Shown piece after piece: positions 1-8,509 of a stretch of DNA of 64,000 nucleotides (its first letter is position 1; every line of letters begins with the position of its first letter). The notes below the pieces were generated by a model, which was given only the letters and a program-made list of their open reading frames with translations, had not been told where the DNA came from and searched no databases. Origin of the DNA: Streptomyces sp. NRRL F-5135 (lineage in GTDB: Bacteria; Actinomycetota; Actinomycetes; Streptomycetales; Streptomycetaceae). Where the stretch lies: positions 124,001-188,000 of the forward strand of contig NZ_JOHR01000006.1 of the NCBI RefSeq assembly GCF_000719775.1. Reading direction: 5' to 3'. The position numbers were made by a program, and so were the translations under genes.

Positions 1-639
1 TTCATGAAGCAGGCGGGCGGCTGGCTCACGGACGCGGACCAGACGAAGATGACCGCCGACACCGCGCAGAACGCCGAGGGACTGAACTTCGTGAAGTCCA
101 TGCTGGCGTCGGGCTCGATGAAGTTCGCCAAGCAGGTGGACACCAGCTGGGGCGGTGAGGCGCTCGGCAAGGGCAAGGCCGCCATGACCATCGAGGGCAA
201 CTGGCTCGAAGGCGGGATGCGGCTCGACTACCCGGACGTGAAGTACGCGGCGGTGCCGCTGCCCGCCGGTCCGGCCGGCCCCGGCACGCTGGCCTTCAGC
301 ACCTGCTGGGGCGTCGCCGCCGAGAGCGCGCACCAGGCCGCGGCCGTCGACCTCGTGACGTACCTGAGCTCCGCGGACCAGCAGCTGAAGTTCGCCGACG
401 CGTTCGGTGTGATGCCCTCGCGCACCAGTGCGCTGGCGGCCTACGCGAAGCAGGAGCCGGCCGCCAAGGCCTGGGTGGACGGCAGCGCCTACGCGCAGGG
501 GCCGGTGACGATCGCCGGCTTCGACAAGGTGCTCAGCCAGTTCAACACCGACCTCCAGTCGCTGCGCACGGCGGACCCGAAGAAGATCCTCGCCGATCTC
601 CAGCGCAACGGCGAACAGGCGATCGCGAAGGGCGAATGA
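1..639 (+). CDS. ABC sugar importer substrate-binding protein (3' part)
   Basis: This is the C-terminal 212 residues of an extracellular solute-binding protein (bacterial family 1). The reading frame is open to the left edge, so the lipoprotein signal lies outside the window. The segment has the usual closing-lobe pattern of sugar-binding proteins: a GKAAMTIEGNW stretch, a TLAFSTCWGVA strand, and a helical C-terminus ending in AIAKGE. It would capture an oligosaccharide or similar solute outside the membrane. Its stop overlaps the start of the first permease (ATGA), so it is translationally coupled to the two MalF/MalG-type permeases that follow. The substrate cannot be read from the sequence, and no ATPase gene is present here; Streptomyces importers of this class often share the MsiK ATPase. 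Confidence 0.9.
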   Translation, partial: FMKQAGGWLTDADQTKMTADTAQNAEGLNFVKSMLASGSMKFAKQVDTSWGGEALGKGKAAMTIEGNWLEGGMRLDYPDVKYAAVPLPAGPAGPGTLAFSTCWGVAAESAHQAAAVDLVTYLSSADQQLKFADAFGVMPSRTSALAAYAKQEPAAKAWVDGSAYAQGPVTIAGFDKVLSQFNTDLQSLRTADPKKILADLQRNGEQAIAKGE

Positions 640-1913
640 GCCCGATGTCCTTCCGCACGACACGCACGGCCCGTACGCGCGGTACGCCGGGTACGCCGGG
701 TGCCTCCGGTACATCCGGCACGCCGGGCGCATCCGGTACGGACGCGCGGACGGCCTCCACCACGGGCCGGAAAACCTCTCGCACCGACGAGAGCTCCCGA
801 ACGACCGGCTCATCGGGCGAACCTGACACGCCCGGTGGGACCGGTTCGACCGCGACGTCCCGCGCCCGCGCCCCGCGCGCGGGGCGTCGCGGTGAAGGCG
901 CCTGGGGCTGGCTGTTCGTCAGCCCCATGGTGCTGATCCTCGGCCTGTTCCTGGTGCTGCCGATCCTGATGGCACTGTGGGTGAGCCTGCTGCGCTGGGA
1001 CGGGCAGTCCAATCCGTTCAGCGCCCAGGCCGACTTCGTGGGCCTGGACAACTACCGGACGCTGTTCACACAGGACGGACTCGACCGGACGCTCTTCGCG
1101 ACCGCCCTGCGCAACAACGCCTACTACGTCCTGCTGACCGTGCCCCTCCAGACGGGACTGGCGCTGCTGCTGGCCCTGATCGTCAACCAGAAGCTGCTGC
1201 GCGCGCGGGGAGCCCTGCGCACCGCCTTCTTCTTCCCGTCGGTCACCAGCTCCATCGCCGTGTCCACGGTCTTCCTCTTCCTGTTCCAGGGCAGTGGCGC
1301 CGTCAACACGCTGCTGTCCTGGATCGGGGTGAAAGGCCCGAACTGGTTCGCGGACTCGCGCGGTGTGCTCTCCCTGGCCCTCGGCGGCCTCGGCCTCGTC
1401 GATCCGGACCGGCCCACGGGGGCGCTCGCCGAGCACTCCTTCATGGGCCTGTCCTGGTTCGAGTGGCTGTCCGGACCGTCCGTGGCGATGTGCACGATCA
1501 TCCTGCTGGCCGTGTGGACCACCTCCGGCACCTTCATGCTGATCTTCCTCGCGGCGCTCCAGGACATCCCGAGGGAGCTGGAGGAGTCGGCCGCGCTGGA
1601 GGGCGTGAACCGCTTCCAGATGCTGCGGTACGTGACGCTGCCCGCGCTGCGTCCCGTGCTGTTCCTGGTGCTCACCCTGGGGCTGATCGCCACCTGGCAG
1701 GTCTTCGACCAGGTGTACGTGATGGGCCAGGGAGCCCCGGGCAACACCACGCTGACGCCGGCCTTCCTGTCGTACTCGGCCGGATTCGACAACGCCGACT
1801 TCGGCCAGGGCGCGGCCATCGCGTTCGTGCTGCTCGTGCTGATTCTGTGTCTGACCGCGTTCCAGCGCTGGGCGCTGCGGGAGCGCGGCACACGCACCGG
1901 GAGGAACCGATGA
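636..1913 (+). CDS. ABC sugar transporter permease, MalF/UgpA type
   Basis: This 425-residue inner-membrane permease pairs with the next gene to form the importer channel. Membrane segments begin near residue 92 with a WGWLFVSPMVLIL stretch. The EAA loop that docks the ATPase is visible at about residues 315-340 (EESAALEGVNRFQ followed by YVTLPALRPV). The start is the ATG overlapping the upstream stop as ATGA. The first 85 or so residues are odd: a hydrophilic Gly/Thr/Pro/Ser-rich tail with repeated GTPG, GASG and GTSG units, which most MalF-type permeases lack. The assignment is firm at family level; the substrate is unknown. Confidence 0.92.
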   Translation: MSPMSFRTTRTARTRGTPGTPGASGTSGTPGASGTDARTASTTGRKTSRTDESSRTTGSSGEPDTPGGTGSTATSRARAPRAGRRGEGAWGWLFVSPMVLILGLFLVLPILMALWVSLLRWDGQSNPFSAQADFVGLDNYRTLFTQDGLDRTLFATALRNNAYYVLLTVPLQTGLALLLALIVNQKLLRARGALRTAFFFPSVTSSIAVSTVFLFLFQGSGAVNTLLSWIGVKGPNWFADSRGVLSLALGGLGLVDPDRPTGALAEHSFMGLSWFEWLSGPSVAMCTIILLAVWTTSGTFMLIFLAALQDIPRELEESAALEGVNRFQMLRYVTLPALRPVLFLVLTLGLIATWQVFDQVYVMGQGAPGNTTLTPAFLSYSAGFDNADFGQGAAIAFVLLVLILCLTAFQRWALRERGTRTGRNR

Positions 1914-2866
1914 GTGCCAGGACCGCCGCCGTGGAGAAGGCCGACCGGCGGTCCGGCCGGGACGCGCGGGTCCGCGAGCGCCGGGCCGTCCGGGACCGGG
2001 GCCGCCCCGTCCTCGGCCGGTTCCCGCTCCCCCTGCGGGTGCTGGGGTACGGACTGGTGGTGGGGATCGGGCTGCTGTACCTGCTGCCGTTCGTGCTCCA
2101 GCTCGTGACCGGGTTCAAGACGGACCCGGACGCCGCGGCGAACCCGCTCTCGCTGTTTCCCTCTCCCCCGACGACCGCGGCCTACCAGCGGCTGTTCGGG
2201 CTGAGCGAGTCGGCGGACGGGGTGCCGTTCCCGCGCTGGCTGGGGAACTCGGCCTTCGTGGCGGTGCTGGTCACGGCGGGCCGGGTGCTGTTCAACTCGA
2301 TGGCGGGGTACGCGCTGGCGCGGCTGCGCTTCCCGGGCCGCTCGCTGCTGTTCGGCTTCGTGCTCGCGGTGATGGCGGTGCCGCCGGTGGCCCTGCTCAT
2401 CCCGAAGTTCCTGGTGCTCAACACCTTCGGGATCTTCGACACGTACTCCGCCATGGTCCTTCCCCTGCTGGTGGACGCGGCGGGCATCTTCATCATGAAG
2501 CAGTTCTTCGAGTCGGTGCCGCCGGAGGTCGAGGAGGCCGCGCGGGTGGACGGGGCCGGCGTGTTCCGGATCTTCTGGTCCGTGGTCCTGCCGATGGCCA
2601 GGCCCGCCCTGATCACCGTGACGATCCTGGCCTTCCAGGGCTCGTGGAACGAGTTCACGCACTTCCTCGTGGCCACCCAGTCCGGCCAGTACGAGACGCT
2701 CACCACGGGACTCGCGCGGTTCGTCTCGGGCGGGCTCGGCGGCGGTACGCAGTACCCGCTGAAGCTGGCGGCGGCCCTGCTGTCGACGCTGCCGGTGGCG
2801 GCGTTGTTCTTCTGCTTCCAGCGCTACTTCGTGAACGGCGCCAACTCCGGGGCGGTCAAGGAGTGA
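1910..2866 (+). CDS. ABC sugar transporter permease, MalG type
   Basis: This 318-residue second permease has about six membrane segments. An EAA loop lies near residues 207-232 (EEAARVDGAGVFRIFWSVVLP), with a typical G at the expected place for ATPase docking. The ATG at 1910 overlaps the stop of the previous permease by four bases. The same frame is open far upstream, but only the ATG at 1910 gives a protein of normal MalG length with the usual basic N-terminus before the first membrane segment. It ends the importer operon and is followed at once by a strong hairpin. Confidence 0.92.
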   Translation: MSARTAAVEKADRRSGRDARVRERRAVRDRGRPVLGRFPLPLRVLGYGLVVGIGLLYLLPFVLQLVTGFKTDPDAAANPLSLFPSPPTTAAYQRLFGLSESADGVPFPRWLGNSAFVAVLVTAGRVLFNSMAGYALARLRFPGRSLLFGFVLAVMAVPPVALLIPKFLVLNTFGIFDTYSAMVLPLLVDAAGIFIMKQFFESVPPEVEEAARVDGAGVFRIFWSVVLPMARPALITVTILAFQGSWNEFTHFLVATQSGQYETLTTGLARFVSGGLGGGTQYPLKLAAALLSTLPVAALFFCFQRYFVNGANSGAVKE

Positions 2867-2870
2867 GCGA

Positions 2871-2924
2871 GCACCGGGCGCGGCTTCGGCCGTGGGGGTG
2901 AAACACCCCCGGCCGTGCCGGTGC
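2871..2924 (+). terminator. Hairpin terminator after the ABC importer operon
   Basis: An outer stem of GCACCGG (2871-2877) pairs with CCGGTGC (2918-2924). A core stem of CGGCC plus GGGGGTG pairs with CACCCCC plus GGCCG around an AAA loop at 2901-2903. It begins five bases after the permease stop. No clear U-tract follows, as is common in high-GC actinomycetes. Confidence 0.75.
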
Positions 2925-3010
2925 GGTCGGCGCTCTCCGGCGGCCCGCTGGCGAATGTGTCGGTGCGAGGCCCGCGGCGGCGCGGGGCGCCGAGAGAGAC
3001 GGGGTACGAG

Positions 3011-3736
3011 ATGGGTCGTCCGGAACAGGCCGGCGCCCGGTGGGTCCGCGAGACCGCCGGGCGCCCGGGCGGCCGGTGGCGGCGGCCCGCCACTTCGCCC
3101 TCACCCGACGTATCGTCCACGTCCGCGGCGGCGCGTGGCACCGCCCACGAGATCGCGGCGCTGAGCGCGGCGGCTGCGCTGGAGAACCTGGCGGTCTCCG
3201 TCCACCGGACCGCCCGCTCCCTGCCGTTCGTCAGGCACGGCGGACGCGCGCTCACGGACGTCCTGGACGCCGCGCGCCGCCATCACGAGGAGCACGCCAG
3301 GCGGTTCGACGCCGCCGCCGTCCGGGCGGGCGGCAGGGCACGGCGCGGTACCGACCCGGCCTACGCCCGGCCGGTCGAGCGGTCGTTGCGCGCGGTACGC
3401 ACCCCGATGGAGTTGATCAAACTCCTGCTCGCGCTGGAGGACCTGGCCGCGCGGACGTACACCAAGGACATGGGCGAGGTCGACGACCCCCGGCTGCGGC
3501 GGCTGTTCGGGTCCGTCGCCCCGGTCGAGGCCCAGCACCGGGCGGTGCTGCTGGCTCTGGAGGCCCTGTCCGCGGCGGGGGACGACGCTCTGACCGCGCT
3601 GCCCACGGACGCCGCCGGTCTGCCGGCGTCCGTGGGCGACGCGGGCTTCCCGGAGACCTTCTGTCCCAGCACGCCGCCCGCCCCGGCCGCCCTGGCCCTG
3701 CCGGTCGCGCCCCTCTCCGCAGGCGGGGCGCGATGA
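3011..3736 (+). CDS. Ferritin-like domain protein (first of a pair)
   Basis: This is a 241-residue predicted four-helix-bundle protein. Four helices carry the pattern of ferritin-like metal ligands: a Glu in helix 1 (AAALENLAV), HHEEHARRF in helix 2, LEDLAARTY in helix 3 and VEAQHRAVL in helix 4. It probably binds a di-iron centre, but its substrate or storage role is unknown. I chose the ATG at 3011 because a purine-rich stretch precedes it; the open frame runs further upstream through the terminator. There is no clear signal peptide. It overlaps the next gene by four bases (ATGA), and both share the same fold, so the products probably work together. Confidence 0.75.
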   Translation: MGRPEQAGARWVRETAGRPGGRWRRPATSPSPDVSSTSAAARGTAHEIAALSAAAALENLAVSVHRTARSLPFVRHGGRALTDVLDAARRHHEEHARRFDAAAVRAGGRARRGTDPAYARPVERSLRAVRTPMELIKLLLALEDLAARTYTKDMGEVDDPRLRRLFGSVAPVEAQHRAVLLALEALSAAGDDALTALPTDAAGLPASVGDAGFPETFCPSTPPAPAALALPVAPLSAGGAR

Positions 3737-4614
3737 CCCGGGACCGTGGAAGCGATCCGTCCCGGCGTACGGGCAGGACCCTCATCACCGGCACCGGCAC
3801 CGGCACAGACGCCGACACCGACACCAGACCCGGCCCGGGCCCCGCCCCCGGTCCGGGCCGACGGCTGCTCCTGCGGGCGGCCGGGGGCATGGGGGCCGGA
3901 CTCCTGCTGGGCGCCTGCGCGGCCGAAGGACTCCGGACGGCCGGGGCACCGGCCACCGGACTCCCGAGCACCTTTGGGTCACCGGGTGCCCTGGGGGCGG
4001 TGGGAGGACCGGGACCATCAGGAGCCTCGGGGACTCCAGGAGCCCCCGGGGCCCCCGGATCGCTCTCGTCTCCCCCACCGCCGGCGCCGCAGTCGGGCGC
4101 GGACGCCACCTACACCGGTGATCTACGGCTCGTCGCCCTGTCGGCCGCCCTGGAACACCAGGCCGTGGGCGTCTACGCGGCGGCGCTGACCACGCTCAGA
4201 ACGGGCCGGCTGGGCTCCGTACCGGCCGCGCTGGAATCCTTCCTCACCAAGGCCATGGCCCAGCACGCCGACCACGCCACGGCGTGGAACGGGGTCCTGA
4301 CCGGCGCGGGCCGGTCGCCCCTCACCGGCGTCCCGCTGTCCAACCAGCGGGAGGTCGCCTCGGCCCTGGAACACGCCGGCCACGTGAGCGATGTCGCCAA
4401 GCTGGCGCTCCAGCTGGAGGAACAGGCCGCGCAGACCTGTCTCTTCGCGGCGTTCGAGGTCAAGGACCCCGCGGGCGCCAGGACCGCGGCCACGGTCGCC
4501 CCGGTGGAGGCGATGCACGTGGCGGTCCTGCGCCTCCTGCTCGGCCGGCCCCCGGTCCCGGACGCGCTCCTGCCCGTCGACCGGGCGGCCGGGCCGACCC
4601 TCCTGACCGTGTGA
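3733..4614 (+). CDS. Ferritin-like lipoprotein (second of a pair)
   Basis: This 293-residue protein has an unusually long N-terminal signal region. A twin-arginine/hydrophobic segment ends in the lipobox LLGAC near residue 62, so the mature protein is probably membrane-anchored outside the cell. A Gly/Pro/Ser-rich linker with GAPGAPG-like units follows, then a four-helix ferritin-like domain with ALEHQAVGVY, QHADHATAW, LEEQAAQTC and VEAMHVAVL. The ligand pattern mirrors the preceding gene, to which it is coupled by an ATGA overlap. This suggests a cytoplasmic and extracellular pair of related proteins. Function is unknown beyond the fold. Confidence 0.75.
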   Translation: MTRDRGSDPSRRTGRTLITGTGTGTDADTDTRPGPGPAPGPGRRLLLRAAGGMGAGLLLGACAAEGLRTAGAPATGLPSTFGSPGALGAVGGPGPSGASGTPGAPGAPGSLSSPPPPAPQSGADATYTGDLRLVALSAALEHQAVGVYAAALTTLRTGRLGSVPAALESFLTKAMAQHADHATAWNGVLTGAGRSPLTGVPLSNQREVASALEHAGHVSDVAKLALQLEEQAAQTCLFAAFEVKDPAGARTAATVAPVEAMHVAVLRLLLGRPPVPDALLPVDRAAGPTLLTV

Positions 4615-4626
4615 GAACCCGCCCGT

Positions 4627-4645
4627 CCGCCGGACCGTCCGGCGG
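4627..4645 (+). terminator. Compact GC-rich hairpin after the ferritin-like pair
   Basis: CCGCCGGAC at 4627-4635 is followed, after one base, by its complement GTCCGGCGG at 4637-4645. This would form a tight stem just downstream of the stop at 4614. There is no U-tract, so the terminator role is inferred from position. Confidence 0.45.
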
Positions 4646-4728
4646 GCGCCGGGGTGCGGACCGTACCGGTCAAGCGCTGGTGGAAGACTTGGCGGGTCCG
4701 TCGCACCACCACCGGAATCGAGACCTCC

Positions 4729-5640
4729 GTGCGCCACCTCCCCCCGCCCCGCCTCCGCAGACCCTCCTCGGCCGGGCTCGCGGCGCCGCTGGTCGCCCTG
4801 GCACTCGTGCTGACCGGGTGCTCGGCGAGCGCGGATCCCGGAAAGGACCCGGCGCCCCAGGGCGGCGCGGAGGCGAGCGGCTCCGGGGCGGGCGCCGACC
4901 GGGACACCGGTGACGGGGAAATACGGCCGCCGGAGGCCCGCGCGGCGTTCGACTACCAGCTGGGCGGCCCGTACGAGCCGCCCGAGGGCGTGACGACGGT
5001 CGTCAGGGACCGTACGGCGAAGCCCGCCCCCGGCGCGTACAACATCTGCTACGTCAACGGCTACCAGACCCAGCCGGACGCCGTCGACTGGTGGCACGAG
5101 AACCACTCGAGCCTGCTGCTGCGTGACGCGGACGGCGAACTCGTCGTCGACGAGGACTGGGACGAACCGCTCCTCGACACCTCCACCGCCGAGCGGCGCG
5201 AGGAACTGGCCCACTACGTCGGCGGCTGGATCGAGGGCTGCGCCGAGAAGGGCTTCGACGCCGTCGAGATCGACAACCTGGACTCGTACCTGCGCTCGGA
5301 CGATCTCCTCGACCGCGATCAGGCCGCCGCCTTCGCCGAGCTGCTGGCCGACCGCGCGCACCGGGCGGGCCTGGCCATCGGCCAGAAGAACGCGGCGGAC
5401 ATGGTGGGACAGCGCGCCCGCATCGGCTTCGACTTCGCCGTGGCGGAGGAGTGCGCGCGCTACGACGAGTGCGACGCGTACGCCGACGCCTACGACGACC
5501 GGGTCCTGGTGATCGAGTACCGCGCGCAGGACCTCACCACGGCGTGCGACCGGTGGGGCGACCGGCTGTCGATCGTGCTCCGGGACCGGGATGTCGTCCC
5601 GGCCGGGGAGAAGGGCCACGTCAACGAGCGCTGCGCCTGA
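4729..5640 (+). CDS. GH114-like (endo-alpha-1,4-polygalactosaminidase family) lipoprotein
   Basis: A lipoprotein signal with lipobox LVLTGC is followed by a short Gly/Ser/Asp-rich linker. The domain after it has the hallmarks of the GH114/TM1410 family: NICYVNGYQ, an acidic VEIDNLDSY strand, GLAIGQKNA, and a closing FAVAEECARYDECDAY motif. Family members cleave galactosaminoglycan-type polymers, and the two acidic motifs are the expected catalytic region. I prefer the GTG at 4729, which gives a normal 30-residue signal peptide; an in-frame GTG at 4654 would add 25 residues before it. It stands alone, and the substrate is unproven. Confidence 0.78.
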   Translation: MRHLPPPRLRRPSSAGLAAPLVALALVLTGCSASADPGKDPAPQGGAEASGSGAGADRDTGDGEIRPPEARAAFDYQLGGPYEPPEGVTTVVRDRTAKPAPGAYNICYVNGYQTQPDAVDWWHENHSSLLLRDADGELVVDEDWDEPLLDTSTAERREELAHYVGGWIEGCAEKGFDAVEIDNLDSYLRSDDLLDRDQAAAFAELLADRAHRAGLAIGQKNAADMVGQRARIGFDFAVAEECARYDECDAYADAYDDRVLVIEYRAQDLTTACDRWGDRLSIVLRDRDVVPAGEKGHVNERCA

Positions 5641-5688
5641 CGTCCCGCGGCCCGCGCGCGCCGCGACGACCACAAGAACGGAAGCCTC

Positions 5689-6126
5689 CTAACCCCGGTG
5701 GCCGGGCCATCGGGGGAAGCGGGAACCACGGCGGCCGGGCGGCGGCGGAGAATCACGGGGCGAGGACGGACGAGGAGGAGACGGGGCCGGCCCCGGGGGC
5801 CGGACCCTGGGCCCGCCCCCGGGCGGGGTGTCCGTGGGCGGGTGCAGCCCCTCCTTGTCGTAGCGGGTGGCGGCGACGGCCTCCACCAGTTGTTCGTCGG
5901 TGAAGCCCTCGGAGCCGGGTATCTGCGGCACGAAGCCGACCAGGACCCCGTCCTCGACGACCTCCGCCCGCAGTCCCAGGGACTCGTCCGTGTCCCAGAC
6001 GGCCTCGCCGCCCTCCATGAGCACGACCTGTATCCCGAACTGGTACACCCCGAGGTGGGCCGTGTGCGCCATGACGCCCCGGGCCCGCAGCGCCGCCACG
6101 AGTCGGCCGGCCCGTTCCTCATCCAT
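5689..6126 (-). CDS. Conserved hypothetical protein with proline-rich tail
   Basis: This 145-residue protein is of unknown function. The first 95 residues look like a compact alpha/beta domain with hydrophobic strands (YQFGIQVVLMEGGEAVWD, EVVEDGVLVGFVPQIPG). The remaining 50 are a Pro/Arg/Gly-rich tail likely to be disordered. It resembles small hypothetical proteins common in Streptomyces genomes, but I cannot name a family. It lies tail-to-tail with the GH114-like gene. Confidence 0.55.
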   Translation of the reverse strand: MDEERAGRLVAALRARGVMAHTAHLGVYQFGIQVVLMEGGEAVWDTDESLGLRAEVVEDGVLVGFVPQIPGSEGFTDEQLVEAVAATRYDKEGLHPPTDTPPGGGPRVRPPGPAPSPPRPSSPRDSPPPPGRRGSRFPRWPGHRG

Positions 6127-6438
6127 TCGACGGCCTCCCCGGTGTCCGAGACGGCCGGGACACGGCCGCCTTCAGGCGGATATGAGCCATGGCATTCATG
6201 GTAGGCCGACACGCCGACGGCGCGCCTTCCCGTCGCTCACGCACGGCCGCCCGCCCCGCGGCCCCGCGTCACCGGCCGCCGTGTCAGCCGCCCCTTGTGC
6301 CACCGGCCCTTGGTTCACGGTCCACCGGAGCCGGGCCGTACGGGTCCGCTCGTGGACGGCCGTACGACCCGGTCCCGGCGACGCCCGGCCGCGGGGCCGC
6401 GCTTCCCTACCGGCCCCCCAACGCGGCCGGGAGCCCTT
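6127..6438. other. Intergenic region, no gene seen
   Basis: This 312-base gap lies upstream of the hypothetical protein and downstream of the HAD hydrolase, both read leftwards. The part near 6175-6205 is less GC-rich (GATATGAGCCATGGCATTC) and is the likely promoter for the hypothetical gene. Open frames across the rest have no family resemblance and are treated as chance frames. Confidence 0.4.
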
Positions 6439-7131
6439 TCAGCCCGACGCCTGCGCCGGGATGCGGGCGCCCGCCCAGTCCCGTACCTCCGGCTCGGCCA
6501 GCGAGCGGACCCACAGGTCCACCAGTTCCAGCGTGGGCTCCCCGGGCCGCGGCCCGACGCCCAGGACCCGCAGGCCGGCCCGCTGCGCGGCCAGGATCCC
6601 GACGTGCGAGTCCTCGACCGCCAGGGTCTCGGCCGGATCGGCGCCGCACAGCCGCGCGGCCGTGAGGTAGACGTCCGGCTGCGGCTTGGGCCGGATCTCG
6701 TCGTCGGGCACCACGATGTGCGCGAAGTGCGAGCGCAGCCCCGCCGTGCCGAGGCAGGACTCCACCACTTCCCTCGGGCAGTTGCTGGCGACGGCCAGCG
6801 GCGCGAACGTGGCCGCGTCCGCGACGAGTTCGCACGCGCCGGGCATGGTCACGGGAGCGCCGGTGACGAGGTCGACGAAGTGCGCGAGCAGCTTGCCGGT
6901 CATCTCGGCGGTGAGTTCCGGGCGGCCCGCCTCGGTGGCCATGAGGCGCCCGCACTCGGTGTAGTGGAGTCCCTTGGCCCGCTCCGCGAAGGTCGGCGAC
7001 GGGGTGGATCCGTACTCGTCGAGGACGCGGACACGCGCGTCCTGCCAGTGGATTTCGGTGTCCATGAGAGTGCCGTCGCAGTCGAAAACAACGGCCGCGG
7101 GAGTCCAGGAAAGGATGCGTCGGTCTGTCAT
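6439..7131 (-). CDS. HAD-superfamily phosphatase, phosphoglycolate phosphatase-like
   Basis: This 230-residue haloacid dehalogenase-type hydrolase has motif I FDCDGTLMD (nucleophile Asp17, acid Asp19), motif II VASN, motif III in RPKPQPD and motif IV VEDSHVG. A helical cap domain lies between motifs I and II. Such enzymes dephosphorylate small sugar or nucleotide phosphates. It sits downstream of the AfsA-like gene. In butyrolactone pathways a phosphatase step follows the AfsA condensation, so a role in signal synthesis is conceivable, though a 195-base gap separates the two and the family is promiscuous. Confidence 0.85.
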   Translation of the reverse strand: MTDRRILSWTPAAVVFDCDGTLMDTEIHWQDARVRVLDEYGSTPSPTFAERAKGLHYTECGRLMATEAGRPELTAEMTGKLLAHFVDLVTGAPVTMPGACELVADAATFAPLAVASNCPREVVESCLGTAGLRSHFAHIVVPDDEIRPKPQPDVYLTAARLCGADPAETLAVEDSHVGILAAQRAGLRVLGVGPRPGEPTLELVDLWVRSLAEPEVRDWAGARIPAQASG

Positions 7132-7289
7132 CCGCTTTGCTTTCTGTTCAGCGAGCCCGGAAAGCGGCAGCGCCGGCCGGCGCGACGACGCGGAGCAGTG
7201 CGGGCACGTGGGTTACCCGCTGACGAGCGGGCGCGGTTCCGGGCGGGCACGGCCCTTTGCCGAAGGCCAGTTCCCGTGACCCAAGAACA

Positions 7290-7306
7290 TAACGATCGCT
7301 ACGTTA
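7290..7306. promoter_or_regulatory. Candidate operator palindrome upstream of the HAD phosphatase
   Basis: TAACG and CGTTA arms flank a seven-base spacer in an AT-richer stretch between the AfsA-like stop and the HAD start. Arm length and position suit a TetR-type operator, but it does not match the other palindrome near the TetR gene. Confidence 0.3.
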
Positions 7307-7326
7307 GAGAATCCGACTCTCGGTAG

Positions 7327-8376
7327 TCAAGGATTCACATTAAGTGTCTCTATCTGATTATTCAGGTTTTCATAGCGCAGGACGCCGAAAGCTTTCTGTT
7401 GCCCGTCCTGGAGAAACCGGAAGACGCAGGCCGTGTCGCGCGGAACGCACAGGACGCGTGCGGGCGGCCGGTATTCGACGAAGCGCGCGGCGGTCAGCCG
7501 GCCCGCGGTCGGGCGCAGCAGGACGCCACCGCTTTCGAACGCCGCGGCCTGGCGGGCGGCTTCCAGCAGGACCATGCCCGGCACATGGTCGGTGGGGTGG
7601 TCGAAGAAGAACGGATGGTGCGGGTCCACGGGCTCCACCAGGACCGGGTGCCCGTCGAGCCGGCTTCCGCCGGACCGCTTCCCGTCGGCCCGCTCCCCGT
7701 GCGACCGCTTCCCGTCGGCACGGCTTCCGCCGGCCCGGCCTCCGTCCGTCCGGATCACGAGGTCGCGCGGCCCGGCCGCCCCCACGCGGCGCGGATCGGG
7801 GCGGGCGTGGCCGTCGGACCGGGCCGGGAGGGGCGCCGCGCCGTGCGCCCGCCCCTCCCGTACGGCCTCGTACCGTACGGGGTCCAGGAACCGCGCGCCG
7901 CCCCCGGCCCGGGCGAAGAGCACCCCGCCGGCCAGGCAGGAGACGTGCAGCCGCAGCCCGAAGACCGTCCCGTCGGAAGCGCGGCGCACCTCGCTCGCCC
8001 GTACGAGACAGGTGACTCCGGTCGCGCCGGATTCCGCGCGCGGTTCGGTCATCGGGTCGATGGCGTACCGCAGATCGGTGATGAGCGCGTGCGCGTCCGC
8101 CGAGACCGCGAAGTAGCGCAGCGGAATGTAGATGCCGAGCTGACGGAGTGTCTCCACGACCATCAGCGGGCTGTGCCGCCCGTCGCCGTCCCGCGGAAAG
8201 GTGGGGTGGGACCGGGGCCAGCAGGCGGCGGCCACGTACCGGCCGTCCGCCAGCCGCCGGACATCGGTGAGCAGCACCTCCGCCACGGAGGTACGGTGCA
8301 CCAGCTCGCGGGCGACGGTGCGTGACCACGACAGCGGCCGGGTTCCCTCGACGGGACCACCCACCGATATCTTCAT
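7327..8376 (-). CDS. afsA: AfsA-like gamma-butyrolactone biosynthesis protein
   Basis: This 349-residue homologue of AfsA couples a beta-ketoacyl chain to dihydroxyacetone phosphate to start A-factor-type signal synthesis. Two AfsA repeats are visible: the first with RELVHRTSVAEVLLTD and SHPTFPRD, the second with HPFFFDHPTDHVPGMVLLEA. The linker between them is expanded by a low-complexity run of ADGKR, GGSR and SHGER units that is absent from typical AfsA proteins. The last 17 codons are strikingly AT-rich. I start at the ATG at 8376 (MKISVGG), which leaves a 133-base divergent promoter facing the TetR gene; a frame-open ATG at 8478 would put the start inside the palindrome. Confidence 0.85.
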   Translation of the reverse strand: MKISVGGPVEGTRPLSWSRTVARELVHRTSVAEVLLTDVRRLADGRYVAAACWPRSHPTFPRDGDGRHSPLMVVETLRQLGIYIPLRYFAVSADAHALITDLRYAIDPMTEPRAESGATGVTCLVRASEVRRASDGTVFGLRLHVSCLAGGVLFARAGGGARFLDPVRYEAVREGRAHGAAPLPARSDGHARPDPRRVGAAGPRDLVIRTDGGRAGGSRADGKRSHGERADGKRSGGSRLDGHPVLVEPVDPHHPFFFDHPTDHVPGMVLLEAARQAAAFESGGVLLRPTAGRLTAARFVEYRPPARVLCVPRDTACVFRFLQDGQQKAFGVLRYENLNNQIETLNVNP

Positions 8377-8463
8377 GCGACAAGAACACCGCAATTCCGC
8401 GAGAAGCGCACCCCCGGACGCGTCCGTCAGCCCCCGGCGAAAAGCGCTACATTGCGCTCTGTC

Positions 8464-8478
8464 ATGACGGGCGGTCAT
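8464..8478. promoter_or_regulatory. Palindromic operator between afsA-like and tetR genes
   Basis: ATGAC and GTCAT form perfect five-base arms around GGGCG. The site lies in the divergent promoter, about 30 bases before the TetR start and 88 bases before the AfsA-like start. A TetR dimer bound here could repress both genes, the usual autoregulatory arrangement of butyrolactone receptors. Confidence 0.55.
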
Positions 8479-8509
8479 TCATCGACCGGGGATGTGCGGG
8501 GGTATCCAC

